Source: Anabas testudineus (taxonomy: Eukaryota > Chordata > Actinopteri > Anabantiformes > Anabantidae). Taken from it: a stretch of DNA of 64,000 nucleotides. Shown one piece after another: positions 41,101 to 52,700 of the stretch; position 1 is the first letter of the stretch; the number at the start of each line of letters is the position of its first letter. The stretch is taken from positions 7,709,459 to 7,773,458 of the forward strand of contig NC_046626.1 in NCBI RefSeq assembly GCF_900324465.2. The letters run 5' to 3'. The notes under the pieces are model-generated. The model saw nothing but the letters and a program-made list of their open reading frames with translations. It was not told where the DNA came from and did no database searches. The translations under genes and the position numbers were made by a program.

Positions 41101-41703
41101 TTAACTATAATGTATACTGAAAAATAAAAATAGATATAGTCCAATACACCACCACCACAGAGTAGAACAAAAAGAAAAAGGGTCATCAGGGAACCTTAGT
41201 TGAGGTGTCGCTGCACGGAACTGGTTCACAACAATCGAGGTATCCAGTGCGATTACTTTTCCTGTTGAATGCAACACAGCACCATAGAAAACAGTACAAC
41301 TTCCATGTAGTCCTAAATAATTACTTTCAATTCAGTACAATATCTGAATACAGCATGAAGGTTACACGGGTTGAACATTCACTTATCTGTAACAAGTCAG
41401 AGAAAATTATTAACGTGTAAGTACAGGTTCGTTAAATACAAATAATGATAATGAACTTCAATGACTGTAAGTTCTCTGATGATTAATATCAGAGCTAGCG
41501 CAGCTAGTAGCCATGTATGCTAACGTTAGCTATTAACGTCAGTAATAATTACTGTTTCACATAACAAATGACGAATCGTCCCAATAAAACAAACAAATTG
41601 CTGCATGATCACGATCATTACCTGAGTAGTCACTGATTTCTTTTTGAGAAATAGCATCCGGAGCATCTGAGCGGATCAAATCTGCCAATTTCTTGATCCC
41701 CAT
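38177..41703 (-). CDS. Flap endonuclease 1-like protein (FEN1 paralogue)
   Basis: XPG/Rad2-family structure-specific nuclease, expected in the nucleus. Eleven exons join in phase on the minus strand: 41703-41622, 41261-41195, 40789-40687, 40407-40353, 40236-40175, 40053-39917, 39342-39282, 39157-39026, 38934-38789, 38681-38537 and 38233-38177. They encode 348 residues (human FEN1 is 380). The start [62 protein letters not shown] and the PCNA-binding box QTRIGDFF (315-322) show the family. Metal-ligand positions are D34, D74, D127 (Glu in human FEN1), E129, D148, D150 and D200. The arch is about 19 residues shorter than in FEN1, and a segment between D34 and D74 is about 12 shorter. The last exon ends in NRKRPKSK, a likely nuclear signal. 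It resembles the fish protein annotated as probable flap endonuclease 1 homolog, not FEN1 itself. Confidence 0.85.
40829..41060. mobile_element. Tc1-type transposon remnant in FEN1-like intron 2
   Basis: The start CAGTGGCTTCAGGAAATATT, followed by CACTTTTTGTGCATATTACT, matches the end of a common fish Tc1 family. CATGATGCTGCCACCAC near 41033 matches the antisense of its transposase. Most of the element between and beyond is missing or too worn to read. Confidence 0.6.
41494..41543. promoter_or_regulatory. GCTAACGTTAGC palindrome and related words, FEN1-like intron 1
   Basis: Holds GCTAGCGCAGCTAGTAGC and the perfect 12-bp palindrome GCTAACGTTAGC (41519-41530), then TATTAACGTC. It is about 80 bases inside the first intron of the FEN1-like gene. 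The same 12-mer occurs at 63303 in septin2. Confidence 0.45.
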
Positions 41704-43492
41704 CGCTCGACTTTCTGTTTTCTACTTCTGGTAGAAGACTACAAAGACGACAAGCTTCAGGCTTTCCCTTTTAAACTGTATGTGTGTCGACGGTCTCGTA
41801 TTGTAAAAACTATTGTACTGGATTTTTCATTAACCACGTCTCCACAAAACATGTCCAGTTTCAAAGCACTGGGACACCATCTTCCTGATGTTGCACAAAA
41901 ACAGACCAGCAGAGGCAGCATTGTACAGAGACAGAGGTCTGAAAGAAATTAACATCCATTATTTATTACAGCAAATATTTACAAACAATGAATGCATTTA
42001 TATATCACAAGGAAAGTAAAATATTTAACTTAAAACTTCAGCTTTAAGTCTTAAGTAGTGTTTAACAGAAAATGATCACTGCAAGTTTGCCTCTGCATAT
42101 GTGATAAACCTCCATGACATACATCTTGTTATTCAAAAATAATGGCATCAATAATTCATATTCATCTATTACAAGTGATCACACACACAGTAGCTTTATA
42201 TTTATATGTATGATGAATACAAATATATTTGCCCATGCTTTAGTCTTGTAGGTAACTTACTGTAGTGAACAAATGTGTGGAAAAGCAAGCTAAAACCAGT
42301 ACAGTGAACAGCATGGGAAACATTACTACTTCACAGGTACTACCCTCACTACCTTATCCTTAGTATTTCTGTTGCCACTTAACGATGCTCATATCACACT
42401 CACAGGGCATGTGACTGCTAAAGAGGTAAAAACAATAACATTTAGGTACAACTACAACTTTTCAACTGTAGACTAATGAATTACTGTACACATTTGGGGT
42501 AATGAGGAACTCAAAGGACATTCAGGATAAATGTTATGGCATCGCTAGATTTAGTTATCTTATGTTGACACTTAAACATTGCAGTTTTTGACCAAACTGA
42601 TAAACCTTAACTTCAGGTCAGAGGCTCCATCCTGTAACTTTATCTCCACCTCTGGACTGCTTTCCCAAAACATTTGTTGCTCAAGTAAATCCTTGTTCAC
42701 CCTCTAATCACTGCTCTCCTGAGGCTAAAAGTCCAGTTTACAAAGGCTTTTATCAGACATGAATGATGGTATGCATTGAAAGCAAGATTAAAAGTGCAAT
42801 CAATTTCCCAAGTAACCATATTCGTAACAGTTACCAGTTTTTTTACAGTCAAGTCAGACACTCTTTTGCCACTTTGAACTAGTCTCCATGGTCCATATTT
42901 AGTTTTTACTAAACCCCAATGAACATCAGGGCAGTATTTGAAAAGTGGAGAAAGTCTGAGGCTCAGAATTAGGCAGCAACCTGTACTGTAGTTTTAGCAT
43001 AACAAGCTATCAAGTATTTGTACTGGCAACATATCCCATTTCAGCACGTCACATTATAGCAGACACTGGCACAGAAAAAGACAAGCGTTGTAGCGTCATT
43101 GTGCTTTTCCTTGCTAGTCGTCAATTCATAACACAGTGAGACACAGATGAAATTGCTCCTAATCTGAGTGTTGTGGCAACACCGGTTCAAAATTTAAATG
43201 TGGCTAGGCCTGTAGTTATAGTGAAATTGTGTAACACTGAGTAAATAGACTAGACATCATTATATTTTACTGCCTCAGTTCACATCTTGAAAGTGCCAAG
43301 TTTGAAATTTGCAAGTGAAATCTCACAGAAATGTCTTTAAATGCAAGGAGGGATGTGGATGAGGACATTCCCAACACTGTTTCCCATGGTTGCCTTCAGA
43401 TGTTTGAAAAGACCCGTATTTTAAATGGTTGCGCTATCATCAAGGAATTGCTTTGGCTTCCAGTGTTTTGGGAGACTTGGCATTGTCCCATC
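41704..43492. other. FEN1-like promoter and mff 3' UTR
   Basis: 41704 to about 41945 is the short stretch between the FEN1-like start codon and the mff transcript end, and must hold the promoter. AATAAA on the minus strand at 41962-41967 probably ends mff, so 41950-43492 is a 1.5-kb mff 3' UTR. No other gene seen. Confidence 0.55.
41962..41967 (-). terminator. Candidate mff polyadenylation signal
   Basis: TTTATT on the plus strand (AATAAA on minus), about 1.5 kb past the mff stop and only some 260 bases from the FEN1-like start codon. Confidence 0.45.
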
Positions 43493-46400
43493 TTAGCGAC
43501 GAAACCAAATCCAGGTGTTAATAAGCCAGAATGCCACTGTAGCAGAATACAGGACCACCTCTCGCTTGGAGCGTTCCTTGTTTTCTTCCTCCAGCAGCTG
43601 CAGACGCCGGTTCAACTTTACAATCTGGATGACCACATGAACAAAAAGTTGTCATCTCCACTATAAAAGTGTTTACAATCTGCCCATGCTGGGCATGAGC
43701 AAGGTTTGCCTAAGTACATACATGGAATTGCCACAACTAGGGATGTGACAATACCCAAAGATTTGGTAGATGCCACCAGTATCACTGAAACTCTATGATA
43801 CTTAATACCAATTTCAAGAATAAAGAAACTAATGAAACTAATGAAATTATTGTACAATGCAGCATAAACTCATTTATTCCATTCAAGAGTGAGATGGAGC
43901 AAAAAGTACAAAAATAGCATTACTGTCATTTAAAACAAAACTAAATTATGATAAACAACTATTTTATGGTGGCATATCATTTGTACTGCAGCGATCAAAG
44001 AAGAAAAATCTGGCATTCTGGTTTGCCAGTTGTCCTTCAAAAGCAGTGTGGCATGGGATGCACAATTGTGCTATGCCAGCTAGCCTTCACTATAAACTAA
44101 TAACAGAACATAATAAAAAGACATAATCCTACAGCAGTGGACAAACAAACTGAACACACTGCTGTCTGTGGTGGGTAAGACATATTACCTGTCGTCGTAG
44201 TGAGGAGGCATCCACTAAGCCAGATTCATCAGGGTTTACATCCAGTGCTAAGTCAAGGTGCGTCCTTTGGAGAGGAACAGAGCTTAATTTAGAATAAAGA
44301 TAATAGGCACACACTGTAACTTCTTCCACTAGATACAATGTTGTGAATTTACTGAATACAACATTCAAATTAACAAACTTAACTCCATACGTTCTAGAAA
44401 GACAAAAGTGAAGTCCAGCGGTGACTTCTGACAATTTGAGGAGACCTCACCTGCGGTGGCTGTCATCCAGGACTTCGAGGACCTGCTGGTACGCTCTGCG
44501 TGTTGTTGACTGGATGTAAGACAGAAATCCTGCAACTGTGAACAGGTTGATGTTCGCATCCTCAGGGGAACAAAGAGGGGGGCACAAGCGGACTGGGGGG
44601 GCCGAGGGGGACGGGGTTACACTGACGAATAGGGGAATGGGGAGAAACAGTTAAGAAAGAAGATACCTTTTAAACCAAGAGTAAAACAAGAATAGGTGAT
44701 AAGAAAAAACAAATGAAAAAGCAGCAACAAGTGAAGCAGCTGCTTAGGTGTCTCAAATGTGAATGAAGCTTACCTTAAATCACCTCTACTGATCTGACTG
44801 ATTTGACTACTTTGACGGGTCGATATGTTCTCACTAGCACTGCGTTCCCTCCGAGTCCGAGAAACTAAGTGAGCCTATGAAGGACACAAAGATCTGAAAT
44901 TCACATTTCAAGTTTAACAAATGATTCAGGTTTTGTAGCTGATGTTAATACAGTATGGAGATCTTTATATCCTTATACTGTACATTTGGCACAGTAGCTT
45001 TTAGATACTACGGCTCCCTCTTCTTGTTAAACACAAATTGTAAATTTTATCCAGAATATGAACACTGAAAGCAATTAGAGCCAAGATTTACAGACGTCCT
45101 TTACTGCAAAGCACTCTAGAAATGCTAAGAGTCATACAAGACTTTAAGGAATCCATGAAGTTAATCAAGTCAATGTTACTAAATTAAGGTGCTTTAATTT
45201 CACTCTTTTTGTTCCCCTGAAAGTTGTTCTTTGTGAGCTGCGGTGTAAGAATAATGAGTCAAATCTATGTTTGTTGTTGTAACCCCAGCTCTTGTCATAT
45301 AAACACTGTCACCAAACAATTCAATTTAATATATATTAAATTATAGGGATCTTAAGATTGTAATAAGACCAGCCTAAAAAAACAACCCATTCCTTCAAAA
45401 TCTAATGTGTTATTTGTTGCTTTGTTTTAAAATCAAGCTACGTTATACTGACCACACATTCTTACTTGATTTATTAGAGCCACACTTAGTCTAGCGTGTG
45501 ATGGTTGTCAGATGTGCTTACATTTTAAAATTAGTTCTCGTTCTCATTTCCAATGTACAATGAGAACCACAAACCACATAACAAGCATGGGCAATCTCCA
45601 GGGCTAGACTCCCGCACTATAACAAACTTAAAAACCACCACAGTTAAAAAAAAAAAAAAAAAAAAGGTTTAGCTTTCCTCTGTTGATACCACTGTGGGAA
45701 ACTACTGTATCCTTTAATCTCCCCATAATCTTTCTTCATTTCCTTGTTTTTTCTTCACTCACTGGTCGGCTATGTAAGTCACTCTTCCCACCATGCTGTT
45801 GTTCCTGGTAGCCAATTTAAGCTCTTGCTGATTACAAACAAAATTAAGGACTTGCATCTCACTTTTTGACTAAGAATACCAATCTATTTTTAAAAGCATC
45901 ATTACTTTCCAACAATGGCTCAATCATTATTGCATTTATAAAATCTTTCAACAAACTTGTGCGGATGTGGGTAATGACTGAAACAGCACAAGAACACAAA
46001 AGTTACTGTGCATCATGCACACAAATTACATGCGGTATGACAATGTGTATTTCATGTCAGGCTGCTCCATCGCTCAATGCATTTACATGCACTCAAGTAA
46101 CCAGATTATTCAGAGAAACCAGGTTTCTCTGGTAGTCAGGGAATAAGTTTTTAGGCACTAAAGAAACATGTAAGATACTGTAAGTCTGCATATACATGCA
46201 GCAGATGAGTAATCAGATTTGTCCTCTACCTTTATCGTATTTTGGAAGGTCCTTTTTACAGTGTTAACTGTCTAAACTAAAGAAATAAAAGGCGAACAGG
46301 GACTAGATATCTACAGGGTTACAGTTTTTGTCTAATTTTGGACAGACTTGATTTAAAAACAAGGCAGCATCATCTTGTAATGGTCTCCTGCTTCATCTAA

Positions 46401-47111
46401 CTGCACTTCTCTGCTGAACGTGGCAGAGTGGCAAGTGTGTAGTACTCCATTACTGGGCTGTGTCAAATTCAGTAAAATTTAATTCACACTAATGAAAATT
46501 AAAACAGACACAGAATAGAAACTTTGATTTGGCTCTTACTGCCTGGCCGGGCTTGTTCTGCACAGAGGAGGCCTGATCAGCCTCAAGGGAGTCCAGTGGC
46601 TGCTCTGTAAGAGTGAGGACACGTGGCGGGGCCTTCATGTTCAGGAGGTCCACAGGAGGGATGGATTGAATCAGATCCAAGTCACTTGGACCAACAAAGC
46701 GATGATCCCCATCATCACCTGCAAACAAAGTGAGGAGAAAGGCCGAAGGTCATGAGAATAATTCAAGATTAGTACAAACTTGAAAATATACATAATATTA
46801 ATATTTATATTTTATATATCAAATTATATAGTGATGCACAAGTGCAATCTGTATTTTCTACCAGGCCACGTTAAGTCTGGTCTATTGTCCTCACCTGCAA
46901 CAACAATCCTTTCAGGAACCTGCATCAGCGTTGTGTGACTGGTCAGGGGCTGCTGAAATGGCAGAGATGCCATTTGGGTCTCTGAGGCCACTTTGAGGGT
47001 CTCAGGGATTCTCATCTGTTGGCTGATACCCTCTGTGTACTCCAGCTCATAATGAATACGGTTCATCTCTGCCACCTCGGCTGAGGGGGAGGTGAAGATT
47101 GGCCCACTCAT
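43493..47111 (-). CDS. mff: Mitochondrial fission factor
   Basis: Tail-anchored outer-membrane protein of mitochondria and peroxisomes that recruits the dynamin-related GTPase DRP1 for fission. Six coding exons join in phase on the minus strand: 47111-46895, 46718-46540, 44874-44774, 44621-44451, 44264-44189 and 43624-43493. They encode 291 residues. Repeats that bind DRP1 are seen near the N-terminus (MRIPETLKVA, VPERIVVAG). RRERSASEN (Ser144/146) matches the AMPK-target motif of human MFF. IQSTTRRAYQQVLEVLDD and ASLLRRQ-type sequence precede a coiled coil (LNRRLQLLEEENKERSKRE), then the membrane anchor VAFWLINTWIWFRR at the C-terminus. The ATG exon starts at 47116, so there is a noncoding first exon, probably ending at 47908. 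Human MFF has several splice forms; other exons could hide in the 1.7-kb intron after 46540. Confidence 0.95.
43735..43935. repeat. MITE-like fish repeat in mff intron 5
   Basis: ACTAGGGATGTGACAATACC, then ACCAGTATCACTGAAACTCTATGATACTTAATACC, resembles a scattered fish repeat that typically reads 'agggatgtaacgatacc...agtatcgataccagtgaaattc'. It is probably a hAT-type non-autonomous element, worn. Limits are approximate. Confidence 0.45.
46078..46235. repeat. MITE-like fish repeat in mff intron 2
   Basis: Words ATTTACATGCACTCAAGTAA, CCAGATTATTCAGAGAAACC and later TATACATGCAGCAGATGAGT, AATCAGATT resemble a fish repeat with 'tttacatgcac...gtaatcagatt...' arms in opposite orientation. The family could not be named. 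Confidence 0.4.
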
Positions 47112-47690
47112 TCAGCCTGTATAAAGGAAATTGAATAAATATATATATAAAAAAAAAAAACAATTAAAAGGAAAGAGCAGAGTGCAGGTGAGAATGTGGC
47201 ATTCTAGTTCAACGATACTGTCAAAGACACAGAAGTGTCATATGTTAAATAAACACAAAGCACACATACCATGGGTAGCCATGGGTATTACCATGTGAAT
47301 GTCAGTGTTCTGCCTGCAATGCCATCCTGCTTTTCTGATTAAAGTTAAAATCAATAAATCAAATCAAATAAATCAACAACCCAATTTTAAATAGACAAAT
47401 ATGGTAAATTGAGCCATTTTAATTGGCTCTGTGGCAAATGGTTCCGCCCAGAATATGAACACTAGCCTCTCTACAGAGGGCATGTCCAGAAGAGGAGCCA
47501 GTAAGCCTGAGCTGGAGGGTAGGGGGTGTACCAGCCAAACCTAATACATAATATACAGTAAATAGCATATAGCAGCGATAGCAGTAAGTAGCATGAAATT
47601 ACATAACGTTGACATGAGGTGTAGCTCATGACACATGGCTTCAATGTCACTGAATGAATATCCACATAAGACGCCATGTCTAGCATGTGC

Positions 47691-47875
47691 GTTAGCGTTC
47701 GCTAGTATTTAGCTAATGTGACCAGTATGTAACTATTAAATGTCTGACAAGCATTAATTAGCTGCTGTTATCTTTAGCGCAACACGTTAGCTAGCTAACC
47801 TTAACAAGTGCGTTTACCTCCACTCACTGTCGGCTGTAGCAGGCTAACCACAGATATCTAACCTAACGTTACGGC
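47691..47875. promoter_or_regulatory. GCTAAC/GTTAGC word cluster, mff first intron
   Basis: Holds GCGTTAGCGTTCGCTAGTA, TTAGCTAATG, the perfect 14-bp palindrome GTTAGCTAGCTAAC (47786-47799), AGGCTAACC and CCTAACGTTACGG. It lies just downstream of the inferred noncoding first exon of mff. The same 14-mer occurs at 63359 in septin2. Confidence 0.45.
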
Positions 47876-47907
47876 TTGAGGTGGCTTAAGCTACTAAGAC
47901 AACTCAC

Positions 47908-48085
47908 CCTTATGGTTTTAGGAGCGGAGTTGTTAAAAAGTCATGTGTCAAAATGCTGTTAGTTCGCTTGTATTAGCAGAATCCACCAGGACGAACGATG
48001 AGTGACACCGAAAAACACACCGCTTCTAGCTGGTGTGAGCGTGTGGCTGCGGATAATGAGCCCTGAATGTCCGCCGGGGCGGAGC
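47908..48085 (-). promoter_or_regulatory. mff noncoding first exon and promoter
   Basis: On the minus strand ACCATAAGG is followed by GTGAGTTG, a good donor at 47907, so the noncoding exon should end at 47908. A GC box GGGGCGGAG lies at 48076-48084. The transcription start is not known. 48090-48900 toward stk25 shows no gene. Confidence 0.45.
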
Positions 48086-48904
48086 GTAGGAGCCCCAACG
48101 TTAGACACAGCGCCGCACGCCACCAGGGACCGTCCGAGATGGAAAACGAGCGCACACATCTACTCCACTCAAATTAGTACGTTCACATGAACTGCTTATG
48201 TAATTAGGCTAATTAATACAAGATAATACAAAGCTGTTAACTTGTTAATGAACACATATCTGAATTTCTCTGTTCAAGCTTTCATTCATTGTGCCATTAC
48301 AATCAGACTAACATATTTGGAATGTATTATTGTTACTGTATTATTATTGTTTTCACAATCATTTTCTACTTAAGTGACTTTAGTTAGTGAAGGAGTCATC
48401 AAGGACACAATAGAGACTTGGACCTGATGCTTTATTGTAAACACATTTTACAGTGATCAGTGTTTGAAGTTCTGCAATTTTTGTTACATTTCACAAGAAA
48501 TGCAAAAGCCAACCATGAGAGAGAACATGTCTTTCACCATTGTATGGAGATATTTCATTTGATATATGTTTCACTTTGACATATAGTTCAAACAATGTGC
48601 ATGCACATGATTCACTACTGGCATAAATAAAGCAGGGTGCCAGGAAGAGGAAATCTGAATCAGACTGTGTATTGAAGTGCTGAAGTTTGACCTTTTGCAT
48701 ATTGGGTGTGGCAAACTAGCTATTTTTGACATAATTCATCTTTATCAGAACTGACTTGAGGATGAGTGAAAGTAACCACTCTGACCACTATTTTTGGAGG
48801 CTTTGTTGAAATATCAAGATGTGTTTCCAGGTTTGGTGCATGTGCAGCCTATATGCAGATGTGTTCATGCATATGTATACTGTAAAACAGATGTAGGTTT
48901 AGTA

Positions 48905-49110
48905 TAGATCTAAGATGGCGCTGCGTAACTGGCTGCAAGTTTCAGCAGCTCTGTGTTTATTATGTATCAGCCTCAAGGGAGTTCAGTGGCATATGTAATA
49001 TGTACATTTGTAGATATTTCTTTCTTTGTTTTTAAAGACTCTTTGGTGTTTGTTTCTGTTCCCTACCGTGGGATTAACCGTCTATCTTATCTTATAACAT
49101 ACATGCATGT
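48905..49110 (+). mobile_element. Short LINE-like relic in the mff-stk25 spacer
   Basis: It starts with AAGATGGCGCTGCG, a YY1-type word common at LINE 5' ends. It later has TTCCCTACCGTGGGATTAA then TCTATCTTATCTTAT, like the 3' tail of fish L2/Rex-type LINEs ('cccattgtgggattaataaa...tatctta'). Head and tail are only about 150 bases apart, so nearly all coding sequence is gone. Alternatively these are two chance likenesses. Confidence 0.4.
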
Positions 49111-49384
49111 GGGCTATCATGTGCTCATTTACTGTCTGCTCTATGCACTGTTCATGTGCGTTTCATTAACATTTGCAGGCAAATATGAAATGAGCCTCAC
49201 ACAGGGACATTTAGTCAAATCATGCGTTGCTTATGACAACTTGGCTTCAGATTTGCCCGTTGGTCTGCTTTGATTGGATTAAACACACATTGACAGTCAT
49301 TTAATTTAATCAAACAAATATTTGAATAGCTATTTCACGAGTTTAAAAATACAACTCCCACAATTCCAATGCCTTTGAAAACAA

Positions 49385-49395
49385 TGCGCATGCGT
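49385..49395. promoter_or_regulatory. NRF1-like site in the stk25 promoter
   Basis: TGCGCATGCGT matches the NRF1 consensus (C/T)GCGCATGCGC. It is about 390 bases upstream of the stk25 start codon, at the edge of a GC-rich stretch (49500-49620), and suits a broadly expressed gene. Confidence 0.5.
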
Positions 49396-49644
49396 CTTCG
49401 GTGTGGGCCATTATTTTGTCCTCCTCAGGCTTCAAATGAACAACAGGCTAAGCGTTCCTTGAAATGAATTAAATATTAATATCTGGTAGGAGCGTTTATT
49501 CTTCTCGTTCACCACCGCCGACATACATGGAGTGTCTCGGTCAATAGCTCGTTTTCTCGCGGGGCTGTTCGGTCCTCCGTCGGACTTAGAGGCCGAAAAC
49601 GGTGCGCGGAGTGACAGCCCCGTTAAAACCAGCAGCTTGGGTGT

Positions 49645-49690
49645 TTATCCAGTTGGCTAGCCACCTAGCTAGCTTCCTAGACAGCTAAGA
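49645..49690. promoter_or_regulatory. GCTAGC word cluster in stk25 5' UTR
   Basis: TTGGCTAGCC, CCTAGCTAGCTTCCTAG and ACAGCTAAG are packed about 90-125 bases upstream of the stk25 ATG. Related to, but less perfect than, the clusters in the other genes. Confidence 0.35.
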
Positions 49691-49771
49691 AGGGAGAGAA
49701 AACCCGAGAGGACCGTTTGCTGGCTTCAGAAAAAACAGAGCTGTCCCTGTCCCGTCCAGCCTGCCGAGGGG

Positions 49772-52700
49772 ATGGCACACCTTCGAGACATGCAAAACCA
49801 GGTACTGAAACCTTCATTTGTCCAACTGTCACCTCCCTTCTTCTCGCCCAAAACACGGTAAGCCCCATGGATGTCAGGCTTTCCACAAATAGGTGGGTGG
49901 GGGTCTGTTAGCCATCGGTGCAAATGAAAAACTGGCATATACACTAAAATGAATTACGGTTTTCATGTCATTGCCAACTGTCAGCACAAAGGGAAACACT
50001 GGCAAAACAGTCAAGAAGCTGCAAATCCATGTAATTACACACTCAGTTTTTTATTAACGTGTGCAGCAATATTAACAAGACCGCCATTGGTTTATAAATT
50101 TAGTTGTCACATGCTTTCGATATTGAAATGTGAATAAATCTCATGGCTACCTTCAGCTGCCTCCTACTGAGTCAAATCATTACTCCATTTCCTGCTGTGA
50201 TGGAGAGAGAAAACCACTGAACTTTCAAGCGTCATGCCTCTTGAATTACATTCTGGCACAAAGTTCAGTCTAGTGTCTAGGTACTTATACCGACTGTCAC
50301 TAAATAGACGTGTATTGTCACACATAAGAAACTTTAATTACGTGTATGACAACACTATAATATATGCCAGCAGATAGATGTAACTCCAGCTCTCAGGACT
50401 AATTCATCTTTATAAGTAAACATACAAATGTGAAACAAGTTATTTGCCCTTAGTTTCTGTGCTGGGCACGATACACACTTATAAACACACAAATCAAGTT
50501 CTGAATATTGTCACTGTGGCATGCACTTAATAATTCAATGTTTTTTTTTGCCGTCGCTGGACCAGAATACCCGATTGGACCCCGAGGAGTACTTCACCAA
50601 GCAGGAGCGGATTGGTAAAGGTTCCTTCGGAGAGGTCTACAAGGGCATCAATAACCGCACAAAGGAGGTGGTGGCAATTAAAATTATAGACCTGGAGGAG
50701 GCTGAAGATGAGATCGAAGACATTCAGCAGGAAATCACAGTGCTGAGTCAGTGCGACAGTCCTTTTGTAACTAAGTATTATGGATCATACCTGAAGGTGA
50801 GATGATAACCCCAATAAAATCACACACATGTATTGTCATTGTTGTCAACATGAAGATTTGCAGAGAGACACACTGTCTTACAAGCAAAGGCAAGCCAGTT
50901 GTTTTAAATCTCAAACTTGAAATGTCTTTCATCAGTGCTTTTTCTCTCTTAAAGGGGACCAAGCTGTGGATTATTATGGAGTATTTAGGTGGAGGTTCTG
51001 CTCTGGATCTGGTGAGAATGTTTCTATTTTTATATTGCTTACAAAGATTTATATGAATCATACTTTCACTACAAAACTTGACCTGTTTGTGGCATTCCCT
51101 CACAGCTTTTACACTTCTCTGATTTATCTGTGTGCCTTCATCTCCCTAGCTCCGTCCAGGACCTCTTGAAGAGACTTACATTGCTACCATACTGAGGGAA
51201 ATACTGAAGGGGCTAGAGTATCTGCACTCTGAAAGGAAGATTCACAGAGATATCAAAGGTGACAAGATGATTGTCTTCATGCGTTGATGTCCATACAGAA
51301 ATCAAAGCATATACAGAAAGCAGACTTTCACAGTGAAACACACTCACTAGCTGCCCCTCTTTCTCATTAAGCACTTTATTGATGTAAATTTATATATTTC
51401 ACATTGTACACTATTCATAATAAAAGCTGTATAATGTATTGAGTAGAGAGACAATTGGCTAATCTTTAAATGCTGTGATTTATTTTATTTTTTTTACACC
51501 AGTAGTACACAACAGTATCTGAGCAAGATACTGAATGTTGAGCAGTGATAATGACAGAAGTGCTGAGTAACAACTTGCACATCCAGTCTTAACCAGATGC
51601 TCAATTGAATAAGTCCACACAGGGAAATATGCTAACAAGCTGCATACATTTCTCACGCCATCTGTGGGCTTGAAGTCAGACAACATACTGTAGGTGTTGA
51701 ATGTATGTGTGGAGCTGCTTTTTCTTCTCTATAGCTTTTATTACTTGTATCACCTGTTTCTGTCATCTAATGCCTTTTTTGTCCGTATCTTTCTCAAAGC
51801 TGCCAATGTGCTCTTGTCGGAGCAGGGTGATGTGAAGTTGGCAGATTTCGGGGTGGCCGGACAGCTGACTGATACCCAGATTAAGAGGAACACATTTGTT
51901 GGCACTCCTTTCTGGATGGCTCCAGAGGTTATCAAACAGTCAGCCTATGACTTCAAGGTGAGGCTGGAGTGGACAGTAGACACTATATTCAACTGTTAGT
52001 AAATGCAGTCTTTACATTTGTTTGCTGCCTTCGTTATTAATTCAAGTATTTGTATGTGAAGTTACTGTGATTACACTTTTGTTTCTCCCTGTCAGGCTGA
52101 TATCTGGTCACTGGGAATCACTGCTATTGAGTTAGCTAAAGGAGAACCTCCCAACTCTGATCTGCACCCCATGAGAGTCCTCTTCCTCATCCCCAAAAAC
52201 ACTCCACCCACACTCGAAGGACCTTACAGCAAGCCCTTCAAAGAGTTTGTGGAGGCTTGTCTAAATAAAGACCCCCGTTTTGTAAGTAAAGCACCCCCCA
52301 TCCATCTGTAAGAAATATAGCAAATTGGAATCACACATTCTTGTTTGGCATAAATCCAATCAAGAAACAGAAAAAATAACTCCAGATTAGTACTGCTGTT
52401 CTGAGTCAATGGATCATTTATCCTAGCAGATGTTTTTGTGATTGGATCACTACACTCAGTCCTTAATAGGAATTAAAATTGTTCTATACTTACTCAAATA
52501 TTCAATCATGATCCAAATTACATTTTTTATAGGCGACAAGAAGGCACCATGTTAGTCAGTAATCTAAGTGATGTCAACACTGAATCTTGTGTTAGGATGC
52601 TTTTGTTTTGCTCAACAGCAATAATCCCAGCGGTATGTTTAGTAGATACTATTTTAATAGTGTCACAATGCCTAATTTTAATGTTGTCCTCATCTTTGTT

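Noticed and set aside
45866-46135. 89-codon plus-strand frame in mff intron 2
   Set aside because: It overlaps a MITE-like repeat and has no familiar motif.
51480-51690. Minus-strand frame and a GTTAGC-type word in stk25 intron 4
   Set aside because: A lone word without clustering, and a frame without homology; background.
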